This document shows, in pieces, positions 22,101 to 37,100 of a stretch of DNA of 64,000 nt. Numbering within the stretch: the stretch's first letter is position 1; each line of letters opens with the position of its first letter. The stretch comes from Mytilus galloprovincialis (Eukaryota; Mollusca; Bivalvia; Mytilida; Mytilidae): positions 81,307,410 to 81,371,409 of the forward strand of contig NC_134839.1 in NCBI RefSeq assembly GCF_965363235.1. The letters run 5' to 3'. A program made the position numbers and the translations under genes. The notes beneath the pieces are model-generated. The model worked only from the letters and a program-made list of their open reading frames with translations, did no database searches and was not told the DNA's origin.

Positions 22101-25100
22101 GCCCAACATGGCCAGCCCTTAGATCATGTAGATTTGAATAAAATATCTTTATTTAATCTATCTGAGAATCATGAACTACTTTAGTAAAAGTGCAAGAGGT
22201 GGAGCAAACACTTATAACTGAAAAAAGTAAAATCACAAAAATACTGAACTTAGAGGAAGATCAATTGGGAAAGTCCATAATCACATTGCAAAATCAAATA
22301 ACAAAACGCATCAAAAACGAATGGACAAAAACTGTCATATTCCTGACTTGGTACAGGCATTTTCAAATGTAGAAAATGGTGGATTAAACCTGGTTCTATA
22401 GCGCTAACCCTCTCACTTTGATGACAGTCTCGTCAGTTTCCGATATTTTTACATTGATGCGTTAAATAAACAGACACAATAAATATAATAGTCAAAATAT
22501 GGGTACATCAGTCATCATCGTTTAACAATTTTAAAAAGAACAATTTAACAGAACACAAAAACATCTACTATCTACGAACACATTTATTGAGTGTCTGACG
22601 TCAGAAAATTTTAAACGTCACATAAATTTGTCGTTCAATGTGCGTACAAACAATTTTAAAATTATCATGGGAATGTTAGCATACAGGGTTAAAAAATCAA
22701 AAGTATGTAAGAATAAATTTAAGAAATAGACCGAGATTTAAACTAGTCCAAAAGTTATATATAGAATTTATAAGAATCCAAAAATAGTTAATTCCACTAA
22801 GCGATTGAATGATTTTGACGTTTGTGGTTCAACGTATATTGTAATTCATAATAGAAATATATCATAATGACATATAATAGAACAATATCATACTGACGGG
22901 ATCTTTTAAAGTACAGAGTCACGTTATGAAAGAGAGAGACAAATAATAATAATAATACAATAATATATTATACAACTAATTAAAGATCATAAAAACCATA
23001 TTATGTTTTCTGAATATGCATTTTAAATATGCGAAACAAAAATTATAATAAACTACTTGTCCAACATGGTCAGGCCCTTAGATTTTGAATATATAATCTT
23101 ATTTAATCTATCTAGGATAATGAAACTACTTTACTAAAAGAGGGACGAAAGATACCAAAGGGACAGTCAAACTCATAAATCTAAAACAAACTGACAACGC
23201 CATGGCTAAAAATGAAAAAGACAAACAGAAAAACAATAGCACACACGACACAACATAGAAAACTAAAGAATAAACAACACGAACCCCACCAAAAACTAGG
23301 GGTGATCTCAGGTGCTCCGGAAGGGTAAGCAGATCCTGCTCCACATGTGGCACCCGTCGTGTTGCTTATGTGATTACAAATCCGGTAAATAGTCTAATTC
23401 GGTAGGTCACATTCATGAAAGGGAAGGGGATTGTAGTTACGACGTAAGGAACATATCCGATATCATTTGTGAAACGGTTATTCCATAACGGTCAACCAAC
23501 TCGTGATGGCGTCCGTAAAATTTACGAAGAGATGATTTCAACTTCACCATTTGGAACTCTTGGTTGAATAGCTTCCTTGTGAGCAGTAACCCTCTATCAA
23601 GAAAATCATGATAGGAAATGCAAGCACGGGAATATCGTATCAATTAGGAGATATATACCCCGTATGCAGGTGCTGCTGGAATGTTGCTACTTAGAAATGG
23701 AAAGTTCACAATTGGAAAGCTGAAATCATCTCTTTTGTCGTAAAGTTTTGCTTTCAACCGACTAAATGTTCATTAGGTGGAGCAAACAAAAATAACTGAA
23801 AGCGGGAAAAAAAACAAAATTAAAAAAAATGAAATAAATAAATATAATACACAACTTGTTAACTTATTAAAGATAATGAAAAGGATCCATATTGGATGTA
23901 GCTGTTTTCTGAAAAAATATTTAAAACATGAATAAAGTGCATATAAACATGATAAAATTTTCATATAAACCAGTTAGATCAGTAAGTCTATTGTTTGATT
24001 GAATTTAAGAAATTTCAAAGAAAATTCGAAACACGATACATCTGGGTATAAGAAATAAAATTCAGTCCACATATACTTGCCTAGAAACAGTTGTTTGAAA
24101 GTATCTCTCTGTATGGTCAGGACTCACATGTACATACGGATCCCAAGTCTGGTAGTAAGTGGATCTGCTCTGTCTCATAATTTACTGTCTTACACAGTTA
24201 AAAACTTTACAAGTATAACCAAATATTAATTATATTGGTCACCCATACTCAGATTATCTCGATATTATAGTGTACATGTACTAGGTACTACACAAGTTTG
24301 CAAACATTGAAAACTCAGTTGCGTATGGGTTAATAAGATCCAAAGGTGAATAAAAAGTTTATATACAAAGCTGTAAATAAAAGTCTCAGTAGTAGTTGAT
24401 CAGTGAATGCAGCCACAGTGAGACAATGTTAAGGTAATCCAAAAAGAATAAAAATGAAAAATGTTTATATCCAGTAGTTTAAAATGAAATAATATTAAAT
24501 TGAATAATAGCACTGTAAACTATATCAACTAGCCAGACTGCTGTGAACCTAGAAAGTGATTATACAAAGACCATGCATATGGCTTCACACACAGATTGGG
24601 TACATCAAATCATACAGTGGGAGGAGACTGACCTCACTTAGCCCTCAGAAAGATATACTGATTGCTGTGCAATAAATTTTATCAGATCTTTTATCATAAT
24701 CTGCATTTCCTCACCAAGAGTAATTGTTTGTGACATGTATCTGATTAGGAAAAGATTAATGTTTGTCCTGGTGAGACTCCATAACCTCAAAGTGTCAAAT
24801 ACCATAGAAATTTTTCTCAAACTAAAACAGGTGGTCAATGATGTTAAATGTATCAAGGATGTCAGCATCTTTCACCAGATAATATTAATTATACTCTTGT
24901 TTGTATAAACAAAACTTATATTACATATAAGTAAAATATTAATATGCGACTTTGTAAAACATAGATGTATTTATTTAAATTTATTTATGGCTTTTAAATA
25001 TTGAAAACCTCATGCTTTTGAATATGTACGACAGACGCGTATTTCTTTGATCAAGATTCCTCTGTCAACACTGAGGTTTTGACTTAACCAAACCTTAGTC

Positions 25101-28100
25101 ACTTGGATAGTCAGTTTTCCTGCCGAAGGTCGATTGTTTTCGCCGATTTCGTTTGCCAATAAAAACTGATCGCCACGAAATAGACAATAGTGCTAAAAGA
25201 TGAGTTTTACACCAATCATCCAATCATTTTATATTTCAGTTTTACACCAAGTGCTAAAAGTTGTAAATCGAATGTATACGTGTTTAATTCATTGACAATC
25301 TTTTATAGTTTTGGAACGACTTAGAGCTTGATATATTTGTTAGAAATCTTTCTAATAAGAAGACTGCAAGTAGACCTCTACATAGCTTTTCATATGTTTT
25401 TGTGTAAAGTAAAAAGTTTTTTTGATATTTTTTTGTTGACACCCATTTCATATTGTTCTTACGACAGGCAGAACTGCATTGATAATTGTCACATCTTGCT
25501 TTTTTTTTCAGTCAGACAAGAAGCTACACCTGGTCCAACTAACGCCCCACCTATCGCAACAGCCGCCCCAACTGTCGTCACTGTCGCCCAAACAACAGGT
25601 AAATTACTTTGGTTCATAGAAATGCTCTAGGTTAATTCGTCGAAAACTTCTTTTTAATTACGCTTTTGATATAGATATTGATTTTAATATGGATGGCATC
25701 TCAAGTAATCGCCTGAATTTTGTATCCACCACTTTTGGTCGACAGATTTGTACGGATTTGTACACAGTTGGTGGCGAATTTGAACTAAACAAGAATTGTA
25801 TCAAAGAACTGTATTACATTATACATATATGTCTACGATGAGAAGTTTTAAGGATTATAAAGACGTGCGCCTTGATTTGGTAAAAAAAGGGAAGGAGATG
25901 CGAGTAATTTTCAGGTACATTTTATGTGATTATACTTCTTATAACCTTATGTATTAGTTAATTTATTGTGATTTACAAGCAAATCATAAACGATATTGTT
26001 TTGGACTTTATTTTCAGGAATTAAATCATGTAGCTTAAAAACCTTTAGTGTTCAAAATCTGAGTGTGAACAAGGAGGACCATGTTTCATCCTACATATAA
26101 TATTTACACGGGAGTTTCGGTTTTAAAAAGGACAATAAAGTTTTGGTGAAAACTTCAAAATTGTACATTATACATGGAAATGTACAAAATAAATAAAAAA
26201 TCAATACAGTAAACAAGATTGTCAATTTTATGACACCATAATACATACATAAAAATGACCGATTTCAAGAATATGCTAAAATTCGCATTGTATGTAGATT
26301 TGCTTTGTTTGATGGGTTAAAAAAAATTTCAAAACTAACTTTTATGAATTGAAAACTGATATTAATTAGTAAATTGACAAAAGAATCTATTAAAGATACT
26401 CAGATATGATTAAATCAATAAATTATATGAAAACTAGATTTATATCGTATCAAAATTAACTTAATGACCCTTCTCATCAAGGTTCGGGTTATATTTGCAA
26501 TATTTTTTTTTTTTTTTAACAACATTATATATTTATTCATCAAATATGCTTGTTACATTGTTACACCAAGAAACCAAGCTTTTCTTGATGCATCCTGTAA
26601 TATTCCACCGATTGCCCAGGTTAGCAATCAGCTGCTGGTATATCTGTATATATTATAATAATATGTATAAATTTCTTGAAATACAACATTTTAATACATT
26701 ATGTTTTATTCTATCAATCGTCTAAACTTCTTTTTAGTGACTTTAGTAATGGATTAAGTTTCATTGTTCTGTTTTCGTTGTATCTTTTTATGTATTCTCG
26801 AACAAAAATTTGAAAAACATTTAGCTTTGTCAATTTCTGATTAGATACATAATATGATTTGTATATTGAAAAACCTAAGATTGTTAGGAAATAATTCAGA
26901 CCAAAATAATTTTTGTCTGAATTATATATCCAAAGACTAATTGCTTTAATGATACTCTAAAATTTAAATTTGATTTACTCATGAATACTTTTTCAAAAAT
27001 TTTCTAAAAATCGACAAGAAATAAAAAAGTGGTTGTAATCTTCTTCTTCGTTACATACATTACATAGATTGTCATTCGTCTGTTTCCATTTAAACAATAA
27101 TTGTTTTGTTGGTAAAGTTTGTAACCCAGTATATAATGTTTTTACCCAGTTTATAAAAGATTCATTAAATCCAAAATGTTTCAAAGTGATTAACATAAAA
27201 TCCCATTCTAAAGAATCAAAAGCTTTAGTAAAATCTACAAAAACTATTGCCCCTTCAATCGAATATGCATCCGCATAATCAATAATATCTTGAATTTGTC
27301 TCAAATTAAAACCAATAAATCTGTTTTTAATATATCCTGTTTGATCTTCATTAATAATTTTTGGTAGTATCTTTTTTAAAGGTTGCGCTAGAACAAGTGA
27401 CAATAGTTTTAAATCTACATTTAGTAAGGAAATTGGCCTATAATTATCTAATAATAAATTATCCCCCTTTTTGAACAATAATGTCAAAATACTAGTACGT
27501 TGTGAGTGCGATAGACTTCCTTTTTCATTACCAGTGTTTAAAACTTTGACTAGAAAATATCTTATTTTTTCCCAAAACATCTGATAAAATTCAACTGTTA
27601 GACCATCTAGCCCTGGTGCTTTATTTAATTTCATTGTATTAATAGCTGAAGTACATTCTTCGATTGTTACTTCTCCGTCACAAACTAATTTGTCAACATT
27701 ATTTGAATTATTTTCTAATTCAGTTTCACAAATATAATTTTCGACTAAATCTTTTTTTTTTTTTTAAACTGTACAGTTTTTCATAGTATTGTTTAATTTT
27801 TGTTAATAAATCGGCCTGGTCTGTTGTTATATTTCCATTCTCGTCACTTAGTTTATTTATCGACCTTTTTACCTGTCTTTCTTTTTCTAAACCTAAAAAA
27901 TATGCATTATTTTTTTCCCCATATTCAACCCATTTCTCCCTTAACCTAACCTGTGCGCCTCTAGCTCTCTGTTCGTATATCTTACCTATTTTTATTTCTA
28001 AATCTTTTATTTTTTCATCTAAATATGCATCTTCCTGTGGTAATGCATCTCTTAACTTATTTTTCTCTTCCAGGTTTTTTTCTAGTTCCCGACTTAATTC

Positions 28101-31100
28101 TCTGTTTGCCTTTGCTTTATTCTTACAATATGCTATGCTTACCTCCCTTATTTCTACTTTTAAAACGTCCCACAATAATTGACAATCGATATTATTATTT
28201 CCATTAGTATATTTATGAATAAGATTACTGATTATCTCTTTGTATTTTTCCTCTTTTAAAATAGAGTTGTTATATATTTGCAATATGACAATAACGTATA
28301 TCATAAAAAGTTAATCATATGTATATGTCTACCTTCTATACATGCATATCAATGCGACCGTGTGACGAAAAATTATAAATTTCTAATGGACATTTTAACT
28401 CCGACGTAATAACCTTTGTAGGCTCCAAATTCATCCGTTGACCTGTTTGTTTGATATTAAGAAAAAAATAAAAGAATGTCGAATGATAACCAGTAATACT
28501 CCCAACCAAGGACCAAAATCCATAACTCCCAAATCATCAATGAAAATTATTGTTTTCTATTCCCTGGGTATTTCTGTACACTTTTTTATTTACTTATTTT
28601 TCTGTCCATCACTTTTCCCGATATTCATAATAAAAATAATTATTGACTTTACAAGTAGTTCATTTAGATGCTAACGTTTTGATTTTGTGAACGATAATGG
28701 GAAATAAAAAAAATATATTTTAGAATTTTTTTTTAAACTACATGACTCACGACTGTTTTGTAAAAAGTTATATAGTTACATTTATTTTAAGATACAAATG
28801 GTTGAGTAAATATATCACTTTTGAGATAGGCATTCTTAATTTGTCGTTTAATTTTTTCAGCAGTTCCTAGAATTGAAGTATTCACATGTTTTGGAACAAC
28901 ATGCATAACACCTAAAGTAAGTACAAACTTTGACAAACTATTGTGTGTTTCCATCGAAATACCGATATCCAAGTTTCATCATTTCGTGGGTACAGTTTTA
29001 AGGTAAGGTAACTTTTTAAAAAATCTGTTTCTTTCATCATACAATTTTGCTTACGTTGTTGTAAATGCTTTTATTAGTAATTTCAGATCATTTTCAGCAT
29101 ACATCAAATAATGCTATCAATTATGGAAAAAAAAATTACGTAAAAAGTCGCGACAATAGCTTTCTTCCTTCATTTTTCTCAATAATTGGCATCCATATTA
29201 CTATATTGATAGAATGTCAAGGTTACAGAATGAGTTTAGTTTTTTTATAATTATTTTTAATATGGTTTATATGGAAGAATGAATGAATAATTATTTAAAG
29301 TGCATCCTGAATAGACATAATATAAATACAAAAAGTTATGCTCATTTATATTTTCAGCTAGTCATACAGACTAACGAAACACTGTCATTTTAAAACATGA
29401 TTATATTGTGTAGCTACATTTGTATACATATATATAGTTATTCACGATATTAATTGTCAAGGAATGTTTAATCTAGACGTTTTTAATTTAATGACAAAAA
29501 CAGCATAAGATCATTACATTTTTTTTTATTTCTGTAAAACTATTTAGTTGAGATAATATTCTATAATATTTGTTTCAATCAATAATTTGAATGATTTATC
29601 TGAACATTGCCATTTTTAGGTTTGTCGTGTGATGTTCGTAAACGCCATTCCTATAAGTGGATCCTGCGAATTACCAAAAGCCGTAAGTCAGCTATTTCGT
29701 TAACAGATAGAATGAAAATGTCTTTCGTAAACTTTTCAGTGCCAATTTGTTAACAAATAGAATAGTGAATACATAAACTACATAAGTGTTCTTACAGACA
29801 ACGTTATACTGCTGGTTCTTCCAAGTGCTCTACTGAACCTCTTTCTAACTCATTAAAAACAATTTCATCAGCACTCGAAGACAGGCATCGAAGTTATTAT
29901 GGAACAAACTTTTATTGGAGTGATGTGAATTTGATGAGGATAATACACAAATCCAAATAACTCAAAAGAGTATATACAGTCTTATTGGCACTCATACCAT
30001 GTTCTCTTAATTCTAAGACTCCTTAAAATCATCTTGCAATCGTTATAAAACATTTTACTTCCCTAAACTTTGCACAAGTATTACCCATTCCAAATAAATG
30101 ACAAATTGTAAGAGTTGGTAATTTCTTTTTTATGAAAAACAATAACCAACGTAGATATAAGTATCTTGTTTTTGGAAAAAAGTAAAATCACAAAAATAGG
30201 AAGAGATAATCGTTAAAAAAAAACCACTCTGATTATGTGTTGTCTTTAGGTAAACATTGCATGAAATGCAATCAAAACCTTGTGGGACTGACTTGATATA
30301 TAAATGTTCCAAGGCTGAGAACTACCTTTTTTGATACACAAAATATAGTGCATTGATCATAACGTTCTATACATACTATCCATGAACATTTCTAAAAACA
30401 ATTATCGATGTAATATATGCTCAGGTATTCAAGGCACGGAACGATGTCAAGAAAATAACTTAATTTTTGCAAGGTGCAGGAATCTAATATATGTTCTAAA
30501 TATATAAATTAATGTCATTTTTAACCTCAGCTTTAAAAATTTAAGTCATCTTCCTTTGTTTAGAATAGCTGTTAAATCAACATCAACCAATGCAAATTTT
30601 ATTTTTTCTTCCCATTGATCAATTGAAACAATCTTTACCGTTCAGTGCTTTCAAGCACTTTGATTGTTTACAGTTGTTTTTCTGTTTGAATTTATCTTTT
30701 TTAGCATGTCGGTGTTAGTTTATTTTCGTCTTATGAGTTTGAATGCCCATTTAGTATGTTTCGCGTCTCTAGTAAACGTATAGAATATTATGGTCTTGTC
30801 AATTTTCCGTTAATTTTACACGTTAATACCAAAAACATAAAAAAGAATGTATGGCAAAATCCGATTTCTATTCTGTCATTTTACAGGAATCCTCGTAATT
30901 AATTAACGGATAAGAAATCTAACTTATGCCAAATCCATCAAATCGATTTTTATTTTGAAAAAAATGTCAATATAAATGTACGGAAGCGTATTAGCGCCAC
31001 ACATTTTTTTTTTAATTTTCTTCCTATCTTTCCGTTAAACGCAAACCTTTGCGTTATAACCCAAACATTTGCGAAATATAGCAAACCTTTGCGTTAAAAC

Positions 31101-34100
31101 GCAAAGATAAGAAGAAATTTTTTTTTAAATGTGTGGCGCTAATACGCTTCCGTATAAATGTATGTTTATTGTTAATTTTTCATTGCAGTTGCAGATTAAT
31201 TAAAAAAAAAGGAACAACTGAAACATCTCAACATAGCACTATAACATATACAATTTGTTGACGTCCTTATGTACTCTAGAGGTCAAAAGCTTTCAAAAAC
31301 TAAGTTTGGTACCTCTAGTATGCCCTAAACTTATATGAAATTGGCTTATAAAAGTTTAAATTCTTATGTTCTTATAATACACATAAAAAGTGTACAAAAC
31401 AACTCTAATAATAAAAAAAGAAACAATTAATTTTTGAATTTATAAATATTTCGGATATCCCTTGAGCTATATTTATGATATAACTAACTGAGAAATTCCG
31501 ACAAATTTGATAAATGCTTGCCTAAGTTTATAATTATATTTGAAATATTAAAGTTAGTGGTGTGCCAAGACATACCTAAGCTCTTGAACAACATAAAGCT
31601 ATTTATTAAAGATTAAACAAACACGACACGCTCAGCAGATGTTCAGGTCGTAATTATTACATTGTTAAGTAGAGCTACATATAATGATAGCTTGGATAGC
31701 ATTTTAGACTTATTCACATACATGAAACATCATCTCTGTTTTGAGTTATACGTGCATGTGTATGAAGGAAGATATCATTCATCTACTTAAGTGTCTAATT
31801 CATTCAAAATAGTGTTTTAATGGAGGTTTGTTTCTTTTTAAAATAATTAATTCAATCTGTAATTGAAAACAGTTAATCAATATTTTATTATAACCACTGA
31901 AAATCATTCTAGATGATTTCATGTATTTTAGAATGTAATAGGTTGTATCCCTCCACCTTCAAGCGGTGACTGTAATTGTGATTCTAGACTATGCACCGGA
32001 ATTATAGGTAAGACATGCGGCTTGGAATACATGATTATTCAAATACTACTTTGAATTCTCGAAAACTACAGTTTGGGATGCAATTGTATGCATGGTAACC
32101 CTTGCATAGTCTCGTAGATATTTATTTTAAGTCATTGACAGCACAATTTTCTAACTTGGTCGTATGAAAGTCTTATATTCGCAGCTTTTTTTTAAATGAT
32201 TTAGTTATCATTTTGGTATTTTTTTATTTCCGTATTTTATAATTCATATATACACTTTTTAAGATTTCAAAAGATTGAATTTGATGTCAGTGAGTCAACT
32301 TAACATTCTTGAACTGATGCCTTTGGTTTTATTATTCCGTTTATTGTAGCGCCAATGAACTACTATTTCTTCTTCTCTTAATATAGTTCTAAGAGTTAAT
32401 GGTTTCGTAGTCGATATTTTGTCAAAACATTCTTTCTGTCAAAAGTTCGAATGCATCATTTCAATAAATTGACATGCATTTTGTTGTAGTATTCTGAATG
32501 GGGAACTTTTACGCACACCAGTTCAAACATTGTCGAAGTAAACATGTTAGAAAAAGGACATGTCTGACAGTGTTAAATTAAAGATATGATAATAAATAAT
32601 TATTTGTAACTCTTACTATTGCAGATACATTGACAACACAGGCAACAAGTCAAGGTAATGAAACGTAGGAAAGAAACGGTTGTATAATATATATTTATGA
32701 ACATAAATTAACCACCAGAGTCCGGATTACAAAAGTTCAACATGAAGACTTAATCAAATAGATCTGTAATTATTATTTCTTCAAAGCTGAGATATATTGA
32801 AAATTAAAAAATCAAAAATACCGTAATTCCAAGAAAATTAAAAACGGAAAGTCCATTATAAAATGGCAAAATTAAAAGATCAAACACATCAAACGAATAG
32901 TAAACAACTGTCATGTTTTTCATAAGTTGAAAATGGTTAATTAAACCTGGTTGTATAGCTATCTAAACTTGTCACTTGTATGATAGTCGTATTTGTAATA
33001 AATGGCTAAAAAAGAAAAAGTATTGAATAAAGTATTAAATTCCATTATATTGAAAAAGTTGCGTGAACAAAACATACAGATATTACAGGTAAAAATGTCA
33101 AAAATTAGGGTACAGAAGTAAACATTGTGTTATAATCTCAATCTCTATTAAAACAAACAAATATGTTACAAAGAAACACAAACAGGTACACAGGTAAAGC
33201 ACATTAGTAAAAAGAAAAAAAAACAAGAAAACAAAAATTTACCATAGCACAAAAACACAATGACGGGATGCATAATTATTCGTCTGTTTTCTTGTATAAT
33301 ATCTAGCTTCGATTTTGGTTCTGTTTTAGTAAAACGATTTGGTGCAAGTTACTTTCAACGTGTTTAGTGTGATATTCAACCTGGTTCATTATCCTCTTGT
33401 TTAATCAGTATTACCTTTTCTTAACCGAAATTTTAATGATGGAAAATGGGAGTCGCTGTTCTCTAAACGACTCTCTTCTCGTCAATTTTCAAATGTTTGA
33501 CGATTTATAGCCCTTCAAATGGAAATAATAAGCTTGGATAATGCTTAAGTCACCAGTAATTGGTCAGATCATATCTTTATCTAGAATTGTCAATAACTAG
33601 AATACTTCAGTCAGGCATTTTGTTAACCAAACCTAGAAAATGCAATTATTTTTTTGTTAATTGTGCAAGTCGGTCACCAAACCAGTACATTGACGTTTTT
33701 AAAACGTTGACTCTGAAGTCAGAAAAATATTATTAACCTGGAATATAAAATTATTGTTGTTTACTCTCTAGCTAGTACAGCCACCACCCCTATGGCTGCA
33801 ACAGATGCTGTAACCGGTAAGTCTGTTATTCAACAAAACTTTTATTATCTTAAAATCGTGAATTGTCATTTAACTTTCAAATCTCATTGTAGCATATAAT
33901 ATGAAAACATATGGAATAATTAATTCATTACAGATATGATACAACAACTTTATTCCCTTTCTAAACCTAATAAAATATAAATAAATATGAAATCAATATT
34001 TATCAATATATGGTTAAAAGTATTGTTCATCTAATTATTCAGAAAATTTACTCCAATTGTCAATTGACTTGCATCTATTACCTTAATGCTCAAATGCAAT

Positions 34101-37100
34101 TTGTAAGAATGACAATTATTATTGAATGCCGTCTATAAATTCGAAGTGGTAAATTTCACGATATAACTGCCTCAATTTTCTGTGCAAAGAAAATTATGTT
34201 TTTGTTGTGTCACCTGCGACGAAAATTGAATAATGCGACGACGGCAGCGGCGTCAACTGTTGTTCTAAAGCTATAAATATCAGAAGGTAGAGGACCTGGA
34301 TGCTGCATACCTTGCGTGCAGATGCCCTGTGTTATGAAGTTTCCGTGTGTCATCTGGCATTTGTATTTGACATCATTTTCATGGTTCAGAGACTGCTTCA
34401 AAAATGTTAAGTTTTTTGTCAGGTGAAATAATCGCTTAATATAAGGTAAATGGGATCATTGCAGGGTTTGAATATCCGTCAAACAGGGGTCAACTAACCT
34501 CATCTCATGGATCAGTGAAAAAGATTAAGTTTCGTGGTCAAGTTCATATCTCAGATACTATAAGCAATAAATCGACGTTATATTTCGTGCATGGAACAAT
34601 TATAAGGTTTGAAATAAACCGGCAGGTTTCATCTATTTTGACCTCATTTACATGGTTCATATGGCAATGTTAAGTTTTTGTGGGTTGGTCTGTTTTCAAG
34701 ATACGATAAGCTATACATGTTGACTATATTTTGTGTATGGAATTATTGCCTGATGTACATGTCTGTTTAGCAGGGTTTATATAATTTTGTTATCATTGTC
34801 ATTTTTCTTTGTTCAATTTGAATATTTGTACTAAGGTATGTTTCTAAAAATTATATAAGCAATATAAGTCGAACCATATTTAGTGAATGGGATGATTGTA
34901 TGGTATACATGTCTGTCTGGTATTGTTTTAAGTTGATAATACTTCAGCTTCCACTTCATCTGTTTCCAGTGATTCACTGTTTAACAAATTGTTCTATCAA
35001 TTATAATATGTGAACTATAAAAGGAAATGCCTTCATAGTGCCAGAATTCAAAATATTATATTGACATGTCAATTGTATATTAATTTTTGTCTTTCAGATC
35101 AAGTAACCACTATAGGATTAACTTCAACAGTTTCTGATGGTTAGTTTATACTCAGTTCTTGACACAAAAAGGAGTTTTTTACCTTTACTGGTCACATTTT
35201 AGTGGTTTTCTCAAGCTAATTGCTCTTGTTATGTCACGGAATATAAGTTCAACAGGAATAGGTATTATGACACTGTTTATAACAAAGTTTCCAGTGGAAC
35301 TTCTGTTAGGCGGGACAAATATTCGTTGACAGTTCGTCGTCCCAATACAGTATAGTCCTACTGTTCAAGCTACAATTGAATGCCGTGGCTTCGTAAACAA
35401 CGAACAAATTAGACAGTTATTAGCCAAAGGCATGAAATTATAATGTCCAAGTCACACTGGAAAAAAAATCAGACAATGGATGGATGCAGTTAAGAACTTT
35501 ACAAAACAGGGTGAACTGCGAGCCAAAGGAACCATAACGTAAGATTTAATCTGAATAGATCAAAGCTGTTCGGTCATCAAATTCGAAGACTATTGGAAGA
35601 CTATTGGAAATTTGCTATGTATAATGAGCTTCTGAGTGTCAGACCTGCTCATTAAGCCCAGGGATTCGGATTTTTTACCATCACTTTACGAAAAACATGA
35701 TGTAGCTCCAGCAGATAAAACCTCCAACAATATAAGTGGCTATATGCAAATCAATTATTTGGAATGTCACATTAAAGAATTTGGAATTCACAGCAAAATG
35801 AGGAATATCCCATTTGACATATACATCATTCATGAAAAAAATCCTTTAGAAATTCACCGACGAGTTGTATTTTCATTTGATACTTACATAAAAAAAGATT
35901 ATGAAAATCTCCCATCTTTTTACTGGATAACGAAATTTTACAAAATTCTTAATAAAGATTTTCGAGCAGTCAACGTTTTCGACCAAACATCTTTCTGAAT
36001 TTTTTTTAAACCATTTACAAAGAGATGGCCTTCAGGAATTTTGTAATCTTCAATTAAAAACTTCATTTAAAATTACATCACAATCTTGATTTTCTATGCT
36101 ATTCCCAATGCTCAAGTAAAAGATCAACTACATTGTCCCATTGAAAATATTCTTTTTCTACAAACTTGTAAATAGAAGAAACAATTTTTTCTACAGGTAA
36201 TTAAAATCTTACTAAGTGCATAATCACACAACACCAAATACACAAATACACCGAGGATTGTATCATTAAAATGCTAGACTTTTTTCATCGAAAAATATTT
36301 GTTGAGGTTTGTGGATTGATATTTCAGCAGACAGTCGGTAATTTAAATTACACTTATTGTGCAACGCTACTGTATGCTTGTTCTATACTCCTAGCGGCAG
36401 AATTCATACGGAACTTTCCCAAAGATAAAATGAAAAATAATTAATTTCACATTCAGAGATTAGATAATGATCACTTGCTTAATAACTCACTTTTCAATGA
36501 GTGTTTGCATATAACAAATTATGACATTTTGACAAAGTATGCATTCTTCTGACAAATGATATTTACACAGTGGAAGACGCACCTGAAATTACGGAATGCC
36601 TTGGTTTTTGTTTATAATCTTAATTTGTCTCTTCCTCATTGATTTTAGAGTTTGGCAATCGACCAACTAATGGTACTGTTCCCTTTCAAAATTTTGTCAA
36701 TCTTCGATTGTATATCTTAAGTAGATGATGGAAGATATTTAATTGTAGTGGAAGGAAAATGTTAATAGTAATAATTATAATATTATATGTTATAGGAACA
36801 ACACCTCTTACTTTATGTGCAGACCTTGAAGACGCTAAGTTCAATTGTAAAGACTACAATAACCAATTTGGTTTATGTGCATCTCTTACATCTACGCTAC
36901 AAACCATAGCACGGACCAGATGTCCAAAATTTTGTAACCTCTGTGGTAGGTTTTATATGTAATCGTCGTGACATAAAGGTAGAATGATTGTATTTTGTAA
37001 GCTTTGAAATGTCAGTCTATTTAACTGTTTCATGTATTATTTTGAAAGAAATTTGGAGAAGAAAATTAACATTCGTACAGTTGTGATTTAGTTTTAAATC

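Noticed and set aside
25516..25598. Use of the second AG for exon 5
   Set aside because: It shifts the frame to a Gln/Leu-rich segment and breaks the phase needed for exon 6.
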